From Myxococcales bacterium (lineage in GTDB: Bacteria; Myxococcota_A; Polyangia; Polyangiales; Polyangiaceae), in contig JANYHK010000027.1 in NCBI GenBank assembly GCA_025359105.1, positions 62,001-126,000 on the forward strand: a DNA stretch of 64,000 bases. Direction: 5' to 3'. Made by a program: the position numbers and the translations under genes. Below are positions 1-8,309 of the stretch, piece by piece. Positions within the stretch are counted from its first letter, which is position 1. Every line of letters starts with the position of its first letter. The notes beneath the pieces were generated by a model. That model did no database searches and was not told the DNA's origin. It worked only from the letters and a program-made list of their open reading frames with translations.

Positions 1-2
1 TC

Positions 3-1358
3 GAGAAGACGCGCGGCCGGACGCCGGCGACGACGTACCTCCGGGCCCGGGCGATGCTGATGGGAGGCCTCGAGTCGCCCGAGATCATCGCCGGGCGCGT
101 GTCGACCCTCGCGATCAGTCTGTCGAGCTTCGTCGAGCTGCAGCTCCTCGCCGCGCAGGCGTGGCTCCTGGCCGGCGACGGCAAGCGCGCCGCTGCGTAC
201 GCGAAAGATCTGACGACCGCGGCGTCGCTCGATCCCGATCTACGCGCGCGTGCGGAGGCCATTCTGGCGGCCGCGATCGCGCCTCCGCCGCCGGCCCCGC
301 CCACCCGGCCTTCGGTGATCGATCCCAAGCGCATCGTCTCCGTCGCCGACGACGCGCCACCGGATACGTCGATCGAGCCGACTCAGGTCGTCACCCTCCA
401 CCCAGCGACGCCCGAGCATGGTGGGGCGCAGACGACGCAGAGGATGACGAGCGACTCGCAGCCTCCGGCAAAGCTGCCCAGCACGCCGCCGCGGACCATC
501 TCGCACTCCCAGCGCGCCGGCGTGCCCTACTCGACGATCACCAGCGAGCGCTCCTCTCGCCCCAAGAAGACGAGCGCGCCGCCCGCGGATGGCGCCGACC
601 TGCTTCCGAGGGACGCGATCGCCGCGCCGCGCCTGCCGAGCATCCCCGAGGCCGCGCCGACGCCCGTGCGCCTGCCGAGCGAGCCTCCGCGGGAGCCGCC
701 GCGCCGCCCCAGCTACGCGTCGGGCCTCGCGACGGCGCGCCTCGACCGCGCCGTCGGGAGCGACCCTGCGCCGACGATCGGCAGCGCCGGGGCCACCGGC
801 TACATGAAGGGCGCGTCGCAGCCGCCGTTCCGCGCGGAGGAGTCTCCAGACGGGCGTGAGAAGGAGCGACGCCACGAGCCACTGCACTCGGAGAGCGCGG
901 AGTTCCTGAGCCTGCCGCGGATGGCTACCGGTGAGCCCCCGAGCGAAGACTCCACGCCGCGGAACCCCACCGAGGCGCGCATCCTCTTTACCTTCCTCGC
1001 GCGCGAGCTCGGCGAGGACTACCGCGTGAAGCGCGGCGTCGAGCTGCGCACCGACGTCGCGGCGATCGAGTCGATGCAGGCGCACCTCTTCGACTCCTAC
1101 TACGGCAAGAGCGTGCGTTCGCTCGAGGATTGGCTCGACGTGCGCCGCCACGGCGCGTTCCTGAGCGAGATCCTCGTACGCACGTTGAGCGCAGAGTGGT
1201 CCGACGTGACTCCGCGAGAGCTCGGATACTGGGCGATGAGCGTCCCGCCGGGCACGCGCGTCTGGCCGTTCGCGCGCATGCTGCGGTATGTCGCGATGGG
1301 GCCGAAGGAGCGGGATCTGGTGAGCTACTATCTGGAGCTCAGGTGGCGCTCACGCTGA
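3..1358 (+). CDS. Hypothetical protein with TPR-like N-terminal segment (5' end outside window)
   Basis: The frame is open back to the first bases of the window, so the first ATG inside (54) is probably internal and the gene is cut at its 5' end. The visible start is Ala/Leu-rich and helical (LLAAQAWLLAGDGKRAAAYA), like a tetratricopeptide repeat. A long Pro/Ser/Arg-rich region that looks disordered follows, up to about residue 300 counted from 54. The last ~110 residues are a compact, charged domain (ARILFTFLARELGEDY onwards) that I do not recognise. No signal peptide or membrane segment is visible. It ends 16 bases before the next gene on the same strand. The function is unknown. A scaffold role is only a guess from the architecture. 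Confidence 0.7.
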   Translation, partial: EKTRGRTPATTYLRARAMLMGGLESPEIIAGRVSTLAISLSSFVELQLLAAQAWLLAGDGKRAAAYAKDLTTAASLDPDLRARAEAILAAAIAPPPPAPPTRPSVIDPKRIVSVADDAPPDTSIEPTQVVTLHPATPEHGGAQTTQRMTSDSQPPAKLPSTPPRTISHSQRAGVPYSTITSERSSRPKKTSAPPADGADLLPRDAIAAPRLPSIPEAAPTPVRLPSEPPREPPRRPSYASGLATARLDRAVGSDPAPTIGSAGATGYMKGASQPPFRAEESPDGREKERRHEPLHSESAEFLSLPRMATGEPPSEDSTPRNPTEARILFTFLARELGEDYRVKRGVELRTDVAAIESMQAHLFDSYYGKSVRSLEDWLDVRRHGAFLSEILVRTLSAEWSDVTPRELGYWAMSVPPGTRVWPFARMLRYVAMGPKERDLVSYYLELRWRSR

Positions 1359-1374
1359 GCCACGAGGCCCTCGG

Positions 1375-1704
1375 ATGACACATCGCGCCGACTGGGAGAT
1401 CGAAGAGCACGAGGAAGCGGCCGACGAGGCGTCCGACGAGGCGTTCGACCGCCTCGCGTTCGCGGCGCGCGCCCTCGAGATGCTCCGCCTGCCACCCCGC
1501 ACGACCGTCGCCATCTGCGAAGGGTGCGCGCGCGTCCGCGTGGCCACGGGGCGGAACTGGGGCAGGCGGGACGAGCGCTGGGCGATGGTGAGCGTCCCGC
1601 CCAACGCGTCGCGGCGAGCCATCGCGCTGGCGGTCGCAAACGTCGCCGGCCGCGGCGCACCGTGGGCGCTCGACGTGCTGCTCGCCCCGGAGGCCGCCGA
1701 ATGA
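1375..1704 (+). CDS. Small conserved-looking hypothetical protein
   Basis: This encodes a 109-residue protein. The acidic N-terminus (EEHEEAADEASDEAFDR) precedes a compact Cys/Arg-containing domain (AICEGCARVRVATGRNWGRR), then an amphipathic helix. Its TGA overlaps the ATG of greB as ATGA (1701-1704), which implies translational coupling. The frame and spacing make it a real gene. No family is recognised. The CEGC pair could bind a metal, but a second Cys pair is missing, so this is weak. Confidence 0.65.
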   Translation: MTHRADWEIEEHEEAADEASDEAFDRLAFAARALEMLRLPPRTTVAICEGCARVRVATGRNWGRRDERWAMVSVPPNASRRAIALAVANVAGRGAPWALDVLLAPEAAE

Positions 1705-2213
1705 GCAACCCGAACTACATCACCGGCGACGGCGCGCGGCGCCTGCAGGAGGAGCTGGGGCACCTGCGCTCGAAGGAGCGCCCCAAGGTCGTCCAGGAGG
1801 TCTCCGACGCTGCCGCCCAGGGCGATCGCAGCGAGAACGCCGAGTACATCTACGGCAAGAAGCGCCTCCGCGAGATCGATCGGCGCATGCACTACCTGAC
1901 GCGCCGCCTCGAGTCGGCCGTCGTCGTAACGCCCGAAGCGCGGCCCGACGGACGCATCTTCTTCGGCGCAACGGTCGACGTCGAGGACGAAGATGGCGAG
2001 ACCGTGACCTACCAGATCGTCGGCGAGGACGAGACCGAGCCCAAGGCGGGCCGCATCTCGTGGCGCTCGCCCATCGGCCGCGCGCTCCTCAACAAGAAGG
2101 AGGGGGACACGGTGAGCTTCCGCAAACCGGTTCCCACCGTCCCGGGAATGACGATTCGCTCGACCGATACGATCGAGGTGGAGCTGTCGATCGTCCGCGT
2201 CCGCTACTGCTGA
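1701..2213 (+). CDS. greB: Transcription elongation factor GreB
   Basis: GreB-type factors enter the RNA polymerase secondary channel and stimulate cleavage of backtracked RNA. The 170-residue length is normal. The N-terminal coiled coil carries the GreB signature NYIT-GDGARRLQEEL and GDRSENAEY-Y-KKRLREIDRR (about residues 4-62), including the acidic tip (D, E) of the coiled coil. The C-terminal FKBP-like domain has the typical SWRSPIGRALLNKKEGD stretch (about residues 117-133). I prefer GreB to GreA because of KKRLREIDRR and the YLTRRLE helix. It overlaps the upstream gene by ATGA, and its 3' end overlaps the convergent lipoprotein gene by 10 bases. Confidence 0.93.
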   Translation: MSNPNYITGDGARRLQEELGHLRSKERPKVVQEVSDAAAQGDRSENAEYIYGKKRLREIDRRMHYLTRRLESAVVVTPEARPDGRIFFGATVDVEDEDGETVTYQIVGEDETEPKAGRISWRSPIGRALLNKKEGDTVSFRKPVPTVPGMTIRSTDTIEVELSIVRVRYC

Positions 2214-3139
2214 ATGACGAGCTTACCGGTGACGAGCGCCGAGCCCTGGTCATGGAGGTACCAGCTATAGCTCGCGGCCGCCGTCAAGGTACGGACCTTG
2301 TCCGGCGCGTTCAACCCGAGCGGGTTGTTGGTGTCGCCGTGCGCGAAGCCGTTCTTGCCGTCGCCGTGGATGATGTGACCGGTGCCGTCCTTGTTCACGA
2401 TCGTCAGCTTGATGGGCGTGCCGTGGACGACGACGCCGGCGGCGGGGCCGAACGCGGTGTTGTACGGGGCGCCCTGCGTGCCCTTGTTCGACTCGGCGTC
2501 GGCCGGGATGTAGAGGGTCAGGTTCGACGTCGCCGAGAACGTGACGTTGGTGGTGACCGGCGCGAGGGCGGTCGCCGTCGCCGTGATCGTGAAGGGAACG
2601 TCGCCGACCTTCGAGGACGTCGCCGTCAGCATCGCCGAGGCGGCCGCGGCCCCTGTGATGTCCAGCGTGGTCTTGTCGAGCTTGGTGGTGATGCCGGTCA
2701 CCGTGCTCACCGCGAGGGTGACCGTGCCGGTGAAGCCATTGGACGGGGCAACGGTCACGACCGTCTGCTGGTCGGTCATCAGATCGCCCTTCAGCGCCAC
2801 CGAGCCCAGCGTGACCGTGATGGCGGGCGCGGCCGTGCCGCTCGAGCCGCTCGCGCCGCTGCTCGAACCGCCGCTGCTCGAGCCGCCGCTGCTCGAACCG
2901 CCGCTCGTCGAGCCGCCGCTGCTCGAGCCGCCGCTCGTCGAACCGCCGCTGCTCGAGCCGCCGCTGCTCGTCGCGTTGTTCCCCGCCGGGGTCCCTGACC
3001 CGGCGTGGCCGCCGTTGGAGTGCCAGGTCGAGCCGGTGTTGTCGCTCGCGTCACCGCAGGCCACCGCGAGCGAGCATGCCCCGGCGAGGAGCATGACCGA
3101 GCCGAGGCGACCGAACTTTCCAGCGAGCGTGCAACGCAT
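2204..3139 (-). CDS. Lipoprotein with Ser/Gly repeat linker and cupredoxin-like C-terminus
   Basis: This is predicted to be a secreted, lipid-anchored protein. From the chosen ATG (3139) the signal peptide ends in the lipobox LAVAC with Cys28. An alternative ATG seven codons upstream (3160) cannot be excluded. A low-complexity SSGGSTSGG linker (about residues 55-95) is followed by an Ig-like or all-beta segment. The C-terminal ~100 residues resemble a cupredoxin-like fold, with His residues in HIIHGDG and YSWYLHDQG, but no clear Cys ligand was seen, so copper binding is only possible. It converges on greB. A TACAC/GTGTA inverted repeat lies about 70-80 bases upstream of the start. Confidence 0.75.
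   Translation of the reverse strand: MRCTLAGKFGRLGSVMLLAGACSLAVACGDASDNTGSTWHSNGGHAGSGTPAGNNATSSGGSSSGGSTSGGSSSGGSTSGGSSSGGSSSGGSSSGASGSSGTAAPAITVTLGSVALKGDLMTDQQTVVTVAPSNGFTGTVTLAVSTVTGITTKLDKTTLDITGAAAASAMLTATSSKVGDVPFTITATATALAPVTTNVTFSATSNLTLYIPADAESNKGTQGAPYNTAFGPAAGVVVHGTPIKLTIVNKDGTGHIIHGDGKNGFAHGDTNNPLGLNAPDKVRTLTAAASYSWYLHDQGSALVTGKLVIQQ
2855..2967. repeat. In-gene tandem repeat encoding Ser/Gly linker
   Basis: Near-perfect tandem copies of a 9-base unit (ccgctgctc and variants with ccgctcgtc) encode the SSGG/STSGG linker of the overlapping lipoprotein. Copy number could vary by slippage, which would only change linker length because the unit is a multiple of three. Confidence 0.8.
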
Positions 3140-3205
3140 GATCCGAGACAGTGCAAGCATGTGGCCAGCGTCCGCGCGACGTCCGCTTTGTCTCGAAAGC
3201 GCGCA

Positions 3206-3220
3206 TACACACATGGTGTA
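3206..3220. promoter_or_regulatory. Inverted repeat upstream of the cupredoxin-like lipoprotein
   Basis: TACAC-N5-GTGTA, perfect 5-base arms, lies in the 194-base gap between 3139 and 3334. The surrounding 60 bases are distinctly A/T-richer than the coding DNA, as expected for a promoter. A regulator-binding role is inference only. Confidence 0.3.
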
Positions 3221-3333
3221 CAAAAGTGTCTTTGGAGAATTTCCCTCCATTTTCCGTCTCCAGACGCATGGATCGCGACCGCGCCAGGTAGACGCAACGT
3301 GATCGGATCTGGAGCAGGGGGCGCCCGGGTGAG

Positions 3334-4647
3334 TCAGCACCGATCCAAGCGACGAGCCGCAGCGGCGAGCGCGAGGAGCATCGCGAAGGCCAGCGCGGAC
3401 GATCCACCGCGGCCCGTCGCCCCGCAGCCGCACGCGCGCTTGGCGGGGAAGGTCGCCCCACCCGCGGCCGCCTCGGCGGCGTCCGGAGCGTCTGCCGTGA
3501 CGCGGGCGTCCGGCGCGCTCTTCGCGGGCGCGGCGACCTGCGCGCGTACCTCGTCCCAGAGCGCGCCGCAGGCGGCGCCGGCGCCCGAGTCGCACGCGAC
3601 CGCGCCGCGCACGTCACCGAACGCCGCAAGCGGCCTGAACGACGCCGCGGCATCGAGCGACACGGCGACCGCCCAGCCGCCGCGCGTGTACGGGTTGGAG
3701 CACGCGAAGAGGCTGGGCCCGTCGGCGAACAGGCAGAGCACGCTGGTCTTCGACGCGGCCTCCCACGTCGCACCGCGATCGCGCGAACGGAACATTCCCT
3801 CGTCGGCGCCGCCGGCCCCTGCGAAATACGACGCGCCGTCGGCGGTCCCCGCGAAGCCGAACATCGACGTCTTCGTGTGCAGGACCGATGTGAACGACTT
3901 GCCGCCGTCCTTCGACACGAGCAGATCGGTGCCGGACTCGTTGGTGTGACGGACGAAGAGGCGATTTGCGTCCTTGGGATCGATACCCGAGAGGAAGAGG
4001 CGCCCGTCGGCCGCGAGGTGGACGTCGAGCTCGGTCAGCGTCGCCCCGCCGTCGTCGGAGCGGAACAGGTGCGCGCGGCGTCCGCCGCCGACGGGGGCCG
4101 CGGTGGCGTAGAGGCGCGTCGGCTTCGATGGCGCCACGTCCACCGTGTCGAAGCTCACCCCGGTGACGCCGGCGCCGAGGCGCGCGAACGGAGCGTTCAC
4201 GTTCGGACGCCGCCAGACGTACGCAGGCTTGCCCGGCGTCGAGGTGACAGCGACGACGCGCTCGCCGTCGGGCTCGGTGGCCAGATCCACGACGATCTCC
4301 CCGGCGAGCTCGGGCGCACGTGCGACGTCGCAGCCGTCGCGCGTGAACGACAGGCCGTCGGGCAGACCGAGCCACAGCCGCCCGTCGCGCGTCGCGGCGA
4401 TCGGCGGGTCCCACGTGCCGGAGAAGCCGATCGCCTGCTCGCAGATCCAGCTCCAGCTCGCGCCAGCGTCGCGCGAGACGAGGACGCCGAAGGTCGCGCG
4501 GAGGAAGATCGTCTTGCCGCCGTCGCCGGGGACGGTCACGATCTGCTGCGCCTTCGGGAACCGTCCGTTCGCCGGGGAAGCGCGGGGCACGAAGAGCACG
4601 AGGAGCGCGACGGCCGCAGCGAGCACCGTTCGAAGGTGGAAGGGCAC
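3334..4647 (-). CDS. Secreted BNR-type beta-propeller protein with MYXO-CTERM-like tail
   Basis: The 437-residue protein has an N-terminal signal peptide (TVLAAAVALLVLFVP, cleavage near ASPA). Repeated motifs of the sialidase/photosystem-assembly-factor kind follow: SRDAGASW (about residue 59), RSDDGGAT, SKDGGKSF, RSRDRGATW. This predicts a six- or seven-bladed propeller. The C-terminus has a Cys/Gly motif (ACGCGATGRGG), a hydrophobic helix (ALAFAMLLALAAAA) and a basic end (RRLDRC). That is the layout of the MYXO-CTERM sorting signal that anchors proteins at the myxobacterial surface. The start is next to AGGGGG (about 4649-4654). The enzymatic function is unknown, and sialidase active-site residues are not evident. 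It is divergent from the 4683 gene. Confidence 0.8.
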   Translation of the reverse strand: MPFHLRTVLAAAVALLVLFVPRASPANGRFPKAQQIVTVPGDGGKTIFLRATFGVLVSRDAGASWSWICEQAIGFSGTWDPPIAATRDGRLWLGLPDGLSFTRDGCDVARAPELAGEIVVDLATEPDGERVVAVTSTPGKPAYVWRRPNVNAPFARLGAGVTGVSFDTVDVAPSKPTRLYATAAPVGGGRRAHLFRSDDGGATLTELDVHLAADGRLFLSGIDPKDANRLFVRHTNESGTDLLVSKDGGKSFTSVLHTKTSMFGFAGTADGASYFAGAGGADEGMFRSRDRGATWEAASKTSVLCLFADGPSLFACSNPYTRGGWAVAVSLDAAASFRPLAAFGDVRGAVACDSGAGAACGALWDEVRAQVAAPAKSAPDARVTADAPDAAEAAAGGATFPAKRACGCGATGRGGSSALAFAMLLALAAAARRLDRC

Positions 4648-4682
4648 GCCCCCTTCTATACACCGGGTACACTCGTCGGGGC

Positions 4683-5867
4683 ATGACGGCGTCCCCGCGA
4701 TCGGCCGGTCTCCTCGCGCTGGCGCTCGCGGCCGCGCTCGGCTGCAAGCGATCGCCGGAGGGAGGGCCGCTCACCCGAGGCGAGAAGCTCGAGACCCCGC
4801 GCGCGCGCGCCGCGTACGTCACGAACAACGGCTCCGATTCGGTCAGCGTCCTCGATCGCGACGGCGAGCGCGTCCAGACGATCACGGTCGACGTCGATCC
4901 CAAGGCCCACGAGGCGCCCCATCACCTCGCCGTCGACGGAAAGGCCGGCGCCGCGTACGTCGCGCTCGCCTTCCCTGCCCCGCCGGGCAAGAGCAAGGAT
5001 CCCCACAGGGCGCACGGCAACGCCAGCGATCCGGGCAAGCTCGTGTGGCTCGATCTAGGCACGCTCGCGGTCGTCGCGGCGCGCGAGGTCGACGAGAACC
5101 CCGGCGACGTCGTCCTCACGCACGATCGCACACGCCTGCTGGTGACCCACTACGACATGAAGCGCGCGATGGACGTCGCGATGGCAGGCGGCAACGCGGG
5201 CGCGATGGCCGCGACGCTCCAGGTGTGGGACGCGAGGACCCGGACCAAGCTCGCCGAGCGCGCGGTCTGCGTCGCGCCGCACGGCATCGCGGTGACCGCG
5301 GACGATCGCACGGCCATGATCGCATGCTACGGCTCCGACGAGCTGGCGGTGGTCGATCTCGTTTCGCCGGGGCTTCCGACTGCGCGCTACCCGCTCGGAG
5401 CGCAGCAAGGCGTACCGGGCGCGCCGCACTTCGGCCCCTACTCGGCGACGCTCTCGCCGGACGGCGGGCGCGTCATCGTCGCGAGCCTCGAGGGGGCCGA
5501 CGTGCGCGTCTTCGATCGCGCGAAGAAGGCGTTCTTGCCGGCGCGCACGATGACCCTCGGCGCGCGGGTGATGATGCCGGACTTCGTGAGCGACCACGCG
5601 ATCGTCGCGCCGCTGCAGGGCCCCGACGGCGTCGCGCGCCTCGACGTGGAGACCGGCGCCGTGGAGGCGCGCGTCGCGATGCCCGCGCCCGTGTGCCAGA
5701 GCCCGCACGCGGCGCGGCGCGCGCAGGATGGGCGGGTGTACGTCGTCTGCGAGGGTGATCACACCGCGCCCGGGGCGATCGTCGAGATCGATCCGCTGAC
5801 CTTGGCGGTGAAGCGCCGCTGGGTGGTCGGCGTGTACCCCGACGGAATCGCGTTCGGCGAAGACTGA
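4683..5867 (+). CDS. YncE-like beta-propeller lipoprotein
   Basis: This 394-residue protein has a short signal ending in a lipobox-like AALGC (Cys about 21). The body has YVTNNGSDSVSVLD, VLTHDRTRLLVTH, GIAVTADDRTAMIACYGSDELAVVDL and TLSPDGGRVIVAS, which are blade motifs of the YncE/YVTN family (seven-bladed, often quinoprotein-like). It is probably periplasmic or outer-membrane attached. Its substrate is unknown. Only 35 bases separate it from the divergent BNR/MYXO-CTERM propeller gene, so the two envelope propellers probably share a control region. A TACACT box (4668-4673) lies 9 bases before the ATG. Confidence 0.82.
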   Translation: MTASPRSAGLLALALAAALGCKRSPEGGPLTRGEKLETPRARAAYVTNNGSDSVSVLDRDGERVQTITVDVDPKAHEAPHHLAVDGKAGAAYVALAFPAPPGKSKDPHRAHGNASDPGKLVWLDLGTLAVVAAREVDENPGDVVLTHDRTRLLVTHYDMKRAMDVAMAGGNAGAMAATLQVWDARTRTKLAERAVCVAPHGIAVTADDRTAMIACYGSDELAVVDLVSPGLPTARYPLGAQQGVPGAPHFGPYSATLSPDGGRVIVASLEGADVRVFDRAKKAFLPARTMTLGARVMMPDFVSDHAIVAPLQGPDGVARLDVETGAVEARVAMPAPVCQSPHAARRAQDGRVYVVCEGDHTAPGAIVEIDPLTLAVKRRWVVGVYPDGIAFGED

Positions 5868-5885
5868 GCCTCGTCCTCGCCCGCT

Positions 5886-7427
5886 TTACAGGTCCGTTCG
5901 GATCTTGCGACCGTGTACCGAGGTCGCCGGTGCCGTCTGCGGCGCCGCGGACGCGGGCGGCGCCGCGGCCGAGGACGAAGGTGGAGGTGGCGAAAAGGGC
6001 TTCGCCGTCGCCGGCCCGGGCACTGGACGCGGCGGCGGCACGACGGCGAGCGGCGCGGACGTGGCGGTCGGCGGCGGCATGGGGTCGTCCGTTGCTGGCG
6101 GCGCCGGCGCCGGCGGCGGCGGCGGAACGGGCGGCGACGCCGGCGGGTCGATCTGCGCGGGAACGCCCTGGACCGCGGGGGCGCCAGCCTTGCCGTCTTG
6201 CTTGGTCTTCACCACGAACACGAGGCTGACGGCGACGAGCAGCACGCCTGCTGCGGCGAGGCCTCCGACGAGCGAGCGGTTCTTCGAAGCCGTCGGCGGC
6301 GCGACGCTCGGGGGCCTGCCCGGCGACGACGCCGCGTTCGCGGAGCTGCCCGCCGGCGCGGCGACGAGCGTTCCGCCCTTGTGCGAGCCGGCGCGAGCGT
6401 TGGCGTTCGCGGCGTCGCTCTCGCTCCACGCCGTCGGCGTGCTCTTGCCCTCGGTCGCGGCCTTCAGGCGCTCGGACTGCGACGCCGGGTTCACCGAGAC
6501 GACGACCTGCGACGCCGGCACCATTCGCCCGCTCGTGCGCAGCGTCCGCTCGAAGGCCAGGCTCGGCCGCCCTTGCGAGCGCCCCCAGTCCTCGATCGCG
6601 GCGCGCATCTCGTCGGCGCTCTGGTAGCGCGCCGACGCGTCGCGCGACATCGCGCGCATGATGATCTGCGCGAGCTCGGGGCTGAGATCGGGCACGAGGC
6701 CCTCGAGCGGCGGCGGCGCCTCGAGCGCGATCTTGAAGAGGAGCTCGTGGAAGTTCTCGCCGTCGAACGGCAGGGCTCCCGAGACGGCGCGGTAGAGGAT
6801 GACGCCGAGCGCGTAGATGTCCGTGCGCTGGTCGACCTCCTTGTTGTTCCCGCGCGCCTGCTCCGGGGACATGTAGTGCGGCGTTCCCATGACGGCGCCG
6901 CTGCGGGTCAACAGATCGGGATCGTCGGGCAGGGTCGTGAACTTCGAGACGCCGAAGTCGAGGATCTTCACGACCTCGCCCTTCGACGTGCGCGACAGGA
7001 AGATGTTCGCGGGCTTCAGGTCGCGATGGATGATGCCGGCGGCGTGCATCGCGCCGAGCCCCTCGAGGAGCTGGTGGGCGATGAGGACCGCGTCGGTCGC
7101 CGGCAGGCGCCCGGCCGCGATGCGCCCTGCGAGGCTCTCCCCCTCGAGGTACTCCATGACCATGTACGATTCGCCGTTGGGCAGATCGCCGAGGTCGAGC
7201 ACGTCGACGATGTGCGCCGAGCCGATCTTCGCGGCCGCCATCGCCTCGCGCTGGAAGCGGCGGAGGAGATCGGTGTTCGCGATTGCCTCGGCGTGCATCA
7301 CCTTGATGGCGACGCGCCGCCCGATGCGCTCGTTGGCGCCCTCGTAAACGGCACCCATCCCACCTTCGCCGATCATACGAACGACGCGGTACTTGCCGTC
7401 GACGATTTGCCCGGGCGAAAGCGCCAT
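5886..7427 (-). CDS. Transmembrane Ser/Thr protein kinase (PknB-like) with proline-rich tail
   Basis: The N-terminal Hanks-type kinase domain is complete: glycine loop GEGGMGAVY (about 20-28), ATP lysine K42 in VAIKV, HRDLKPAN (134-141), DFG (157-159), and SPEQ in place of APE (187-190). All catalytic residues are present, so it should be active. A linker of ~100 residues leads to one membrane helix (about 385-406), then a Pro/Ala-rich extracytoplasmic tail with no recognised sensor domain. It lies 30 bases downstream of a lipoprotein gene, as the last gene of a probable operon with the FGE-like and TPR genes. It presumably phosphorylates cytoplasmic targets in response to envelope cues. Its substrates are unknown. 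Confidence 0.92.
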   Translation of the reverse strand: MALSPGQIVDGKYRVVRMIGEGGMGAVYEGANERIGRRVAIKVMHAEAIANTDLLRRFQREAMAAAKIGSAHIVDVLDLGDLPNGESYMVMEYLEGESLAGRIAAGRLPATDAVLIAHQLLEGLGAMHAAGIIHRDLKPANIFLSRTSKGEVVKILDFGVSKFTTLPDDPDLLTRSGAVMGTPHYMSPEQARGNNKEVDQRTDIYALGVILYRAVSGALPFDGENFHELLFKIALEAPPPLEGLVPDLSPELAQIIMRAMSRDASARYQSADEMRAAIEDWGRSQGRPSLAFERTLRTSGRMVPASQVVVSVNPASQSERLKAATEGKSTPTAWSESDAANANARAGSHKGGTLVAAPAGSSANAASSPGRPPSVAPPTASKNRSLVGGLAAAGVLLVAVSLVFVVKTKQDGKAGAPAVQGVPAQIDPPASPPVPPPPPAPAPPATDDPMPPPTATSAPLAVVPPPRPVPGPATAKPFSPPPPSSSAAAPPASAAPQTAPATSVHGRKIRTDL

Positions 7428-7457
7428 GATGCTCGCTAGTTGATTACCACGATTCGA

Positions 7458-8309
7458 TCACGGAGGCCCGACGTCTTCGTGGCCGGGAGGCGAGTTGCCG
7501 TCGAAGGTGACAGCGAGCCCCTGCGCCGTCGCGGTGGCGGACATCTTCCAGCCTAGATCGCCCGCGTTTTTGGCCGGATCGTCGAACACGTTGTTTCCGT
7601 TGGCGTCGAGGTACACGTACACGTCGTAGGTGACCTCCGCCTCGATCACTCCGGCCACGGTGCCGTCCGCGGCGCCGGCCGGCAAGGCCGGGATCCGGTA
7701 GAGGGCGGCGGTGTGGCCCGACGTCTTGTCGGCGACGCGCAGCTGCAGGAACTTTCCCTGGAACGCGTCGAGGTTCACGAAGTGGATCGTCGCCGGAACG
7801 CCGGGGTCCCGGGGCGGATCTTTCGTCCCCGCCGGGTGATCGTTGAGCTCGGCGAACGACGTGTTGTGGTCGTAGACGATCGTGATCGCGTTCGGATCGT
7901 TGTCGACCGTCGTCGACTTCAGCGGCTCGATGCGCCAGCCGTGATCGTGGTCGGCCGCGGCGGTGAGGCCGTCCCACCCGCCGGAGTGGTTCTTGTCGGC
8001 GTAGAAGTCGAGGCGGTACGGACCGTTCACGCGCGGCACCGCCTTGGGGATGTGCACGGTCGTCTCCGGGGTCCCCATCGGCAGGTAGACGCCGCGCATC
8101 TGGACGATGTTGTTCGTGTCGATGATACGAAACTCGAACATGTTCGTCGGGTGCGCGACGGCCCCGCGGAACGTGAAGGCGAGATCCTGGTAGTCGCCGG
8201 TGCCCGACGCGGCGCCGTGGAAGCGATCGAGGTTGGTGACGGCGAAGCACGACGTCGTCGCGACCGCCACGAAGCCGAGGCCGAGGAGACGGCGGAGGAC
8301 GGGGCGCAT
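7458..8309 (-). CDS. Secreted lipoprotein of unknown function
   Basis: The ATG at 8309 overlaps the TGA of the upstream gene (TGATG), which fixes the start. The longer open frame behind it is a shadow. The 283-residue product has a signal peptide with the lipobox-like TTSC (about residue 21). The rest is a beta-rich protein with an Asp/Asn-containing calcium-like loop (VYLDANGNNVFDD near residue 235) and a repeated pattern of two similar halves, FRGAVAHPTNMFEFRI and ATIHFVNLDAFQGKFLQL. No enzyme motif was found. It sits between a TPR/membrane protein and a Ser/Thr kinase and may belong to the kinase's sensory or output branch, which is inference from position. Confidence 0.75.
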   Translation of the reverse strand: MRPVLRRLLGLGFVAVATTSCFAVTNLDRFHGAASGTGDYQDLAFTFRGAVAHPTNMFEFRIIDTNNIVQMRGVYLPMGTPETTVHIPKAVPRVNGPYRLDFYADKNHSGGWDGLTAAADHDHGWRIEPLKSTTVDNDPNAITIVYDHNTSFAELNDHPAGTKDPPRDPGVPATIHFVNLDAFQGKFLQLRVADKTSGHTAALYRIPALPAGAADGTVAGVIEAEVTYDVYVYLDANGNNVFDDPAKNAGDLGWKMSATATAQGLAVTFDGNSPPGHEDVGPP

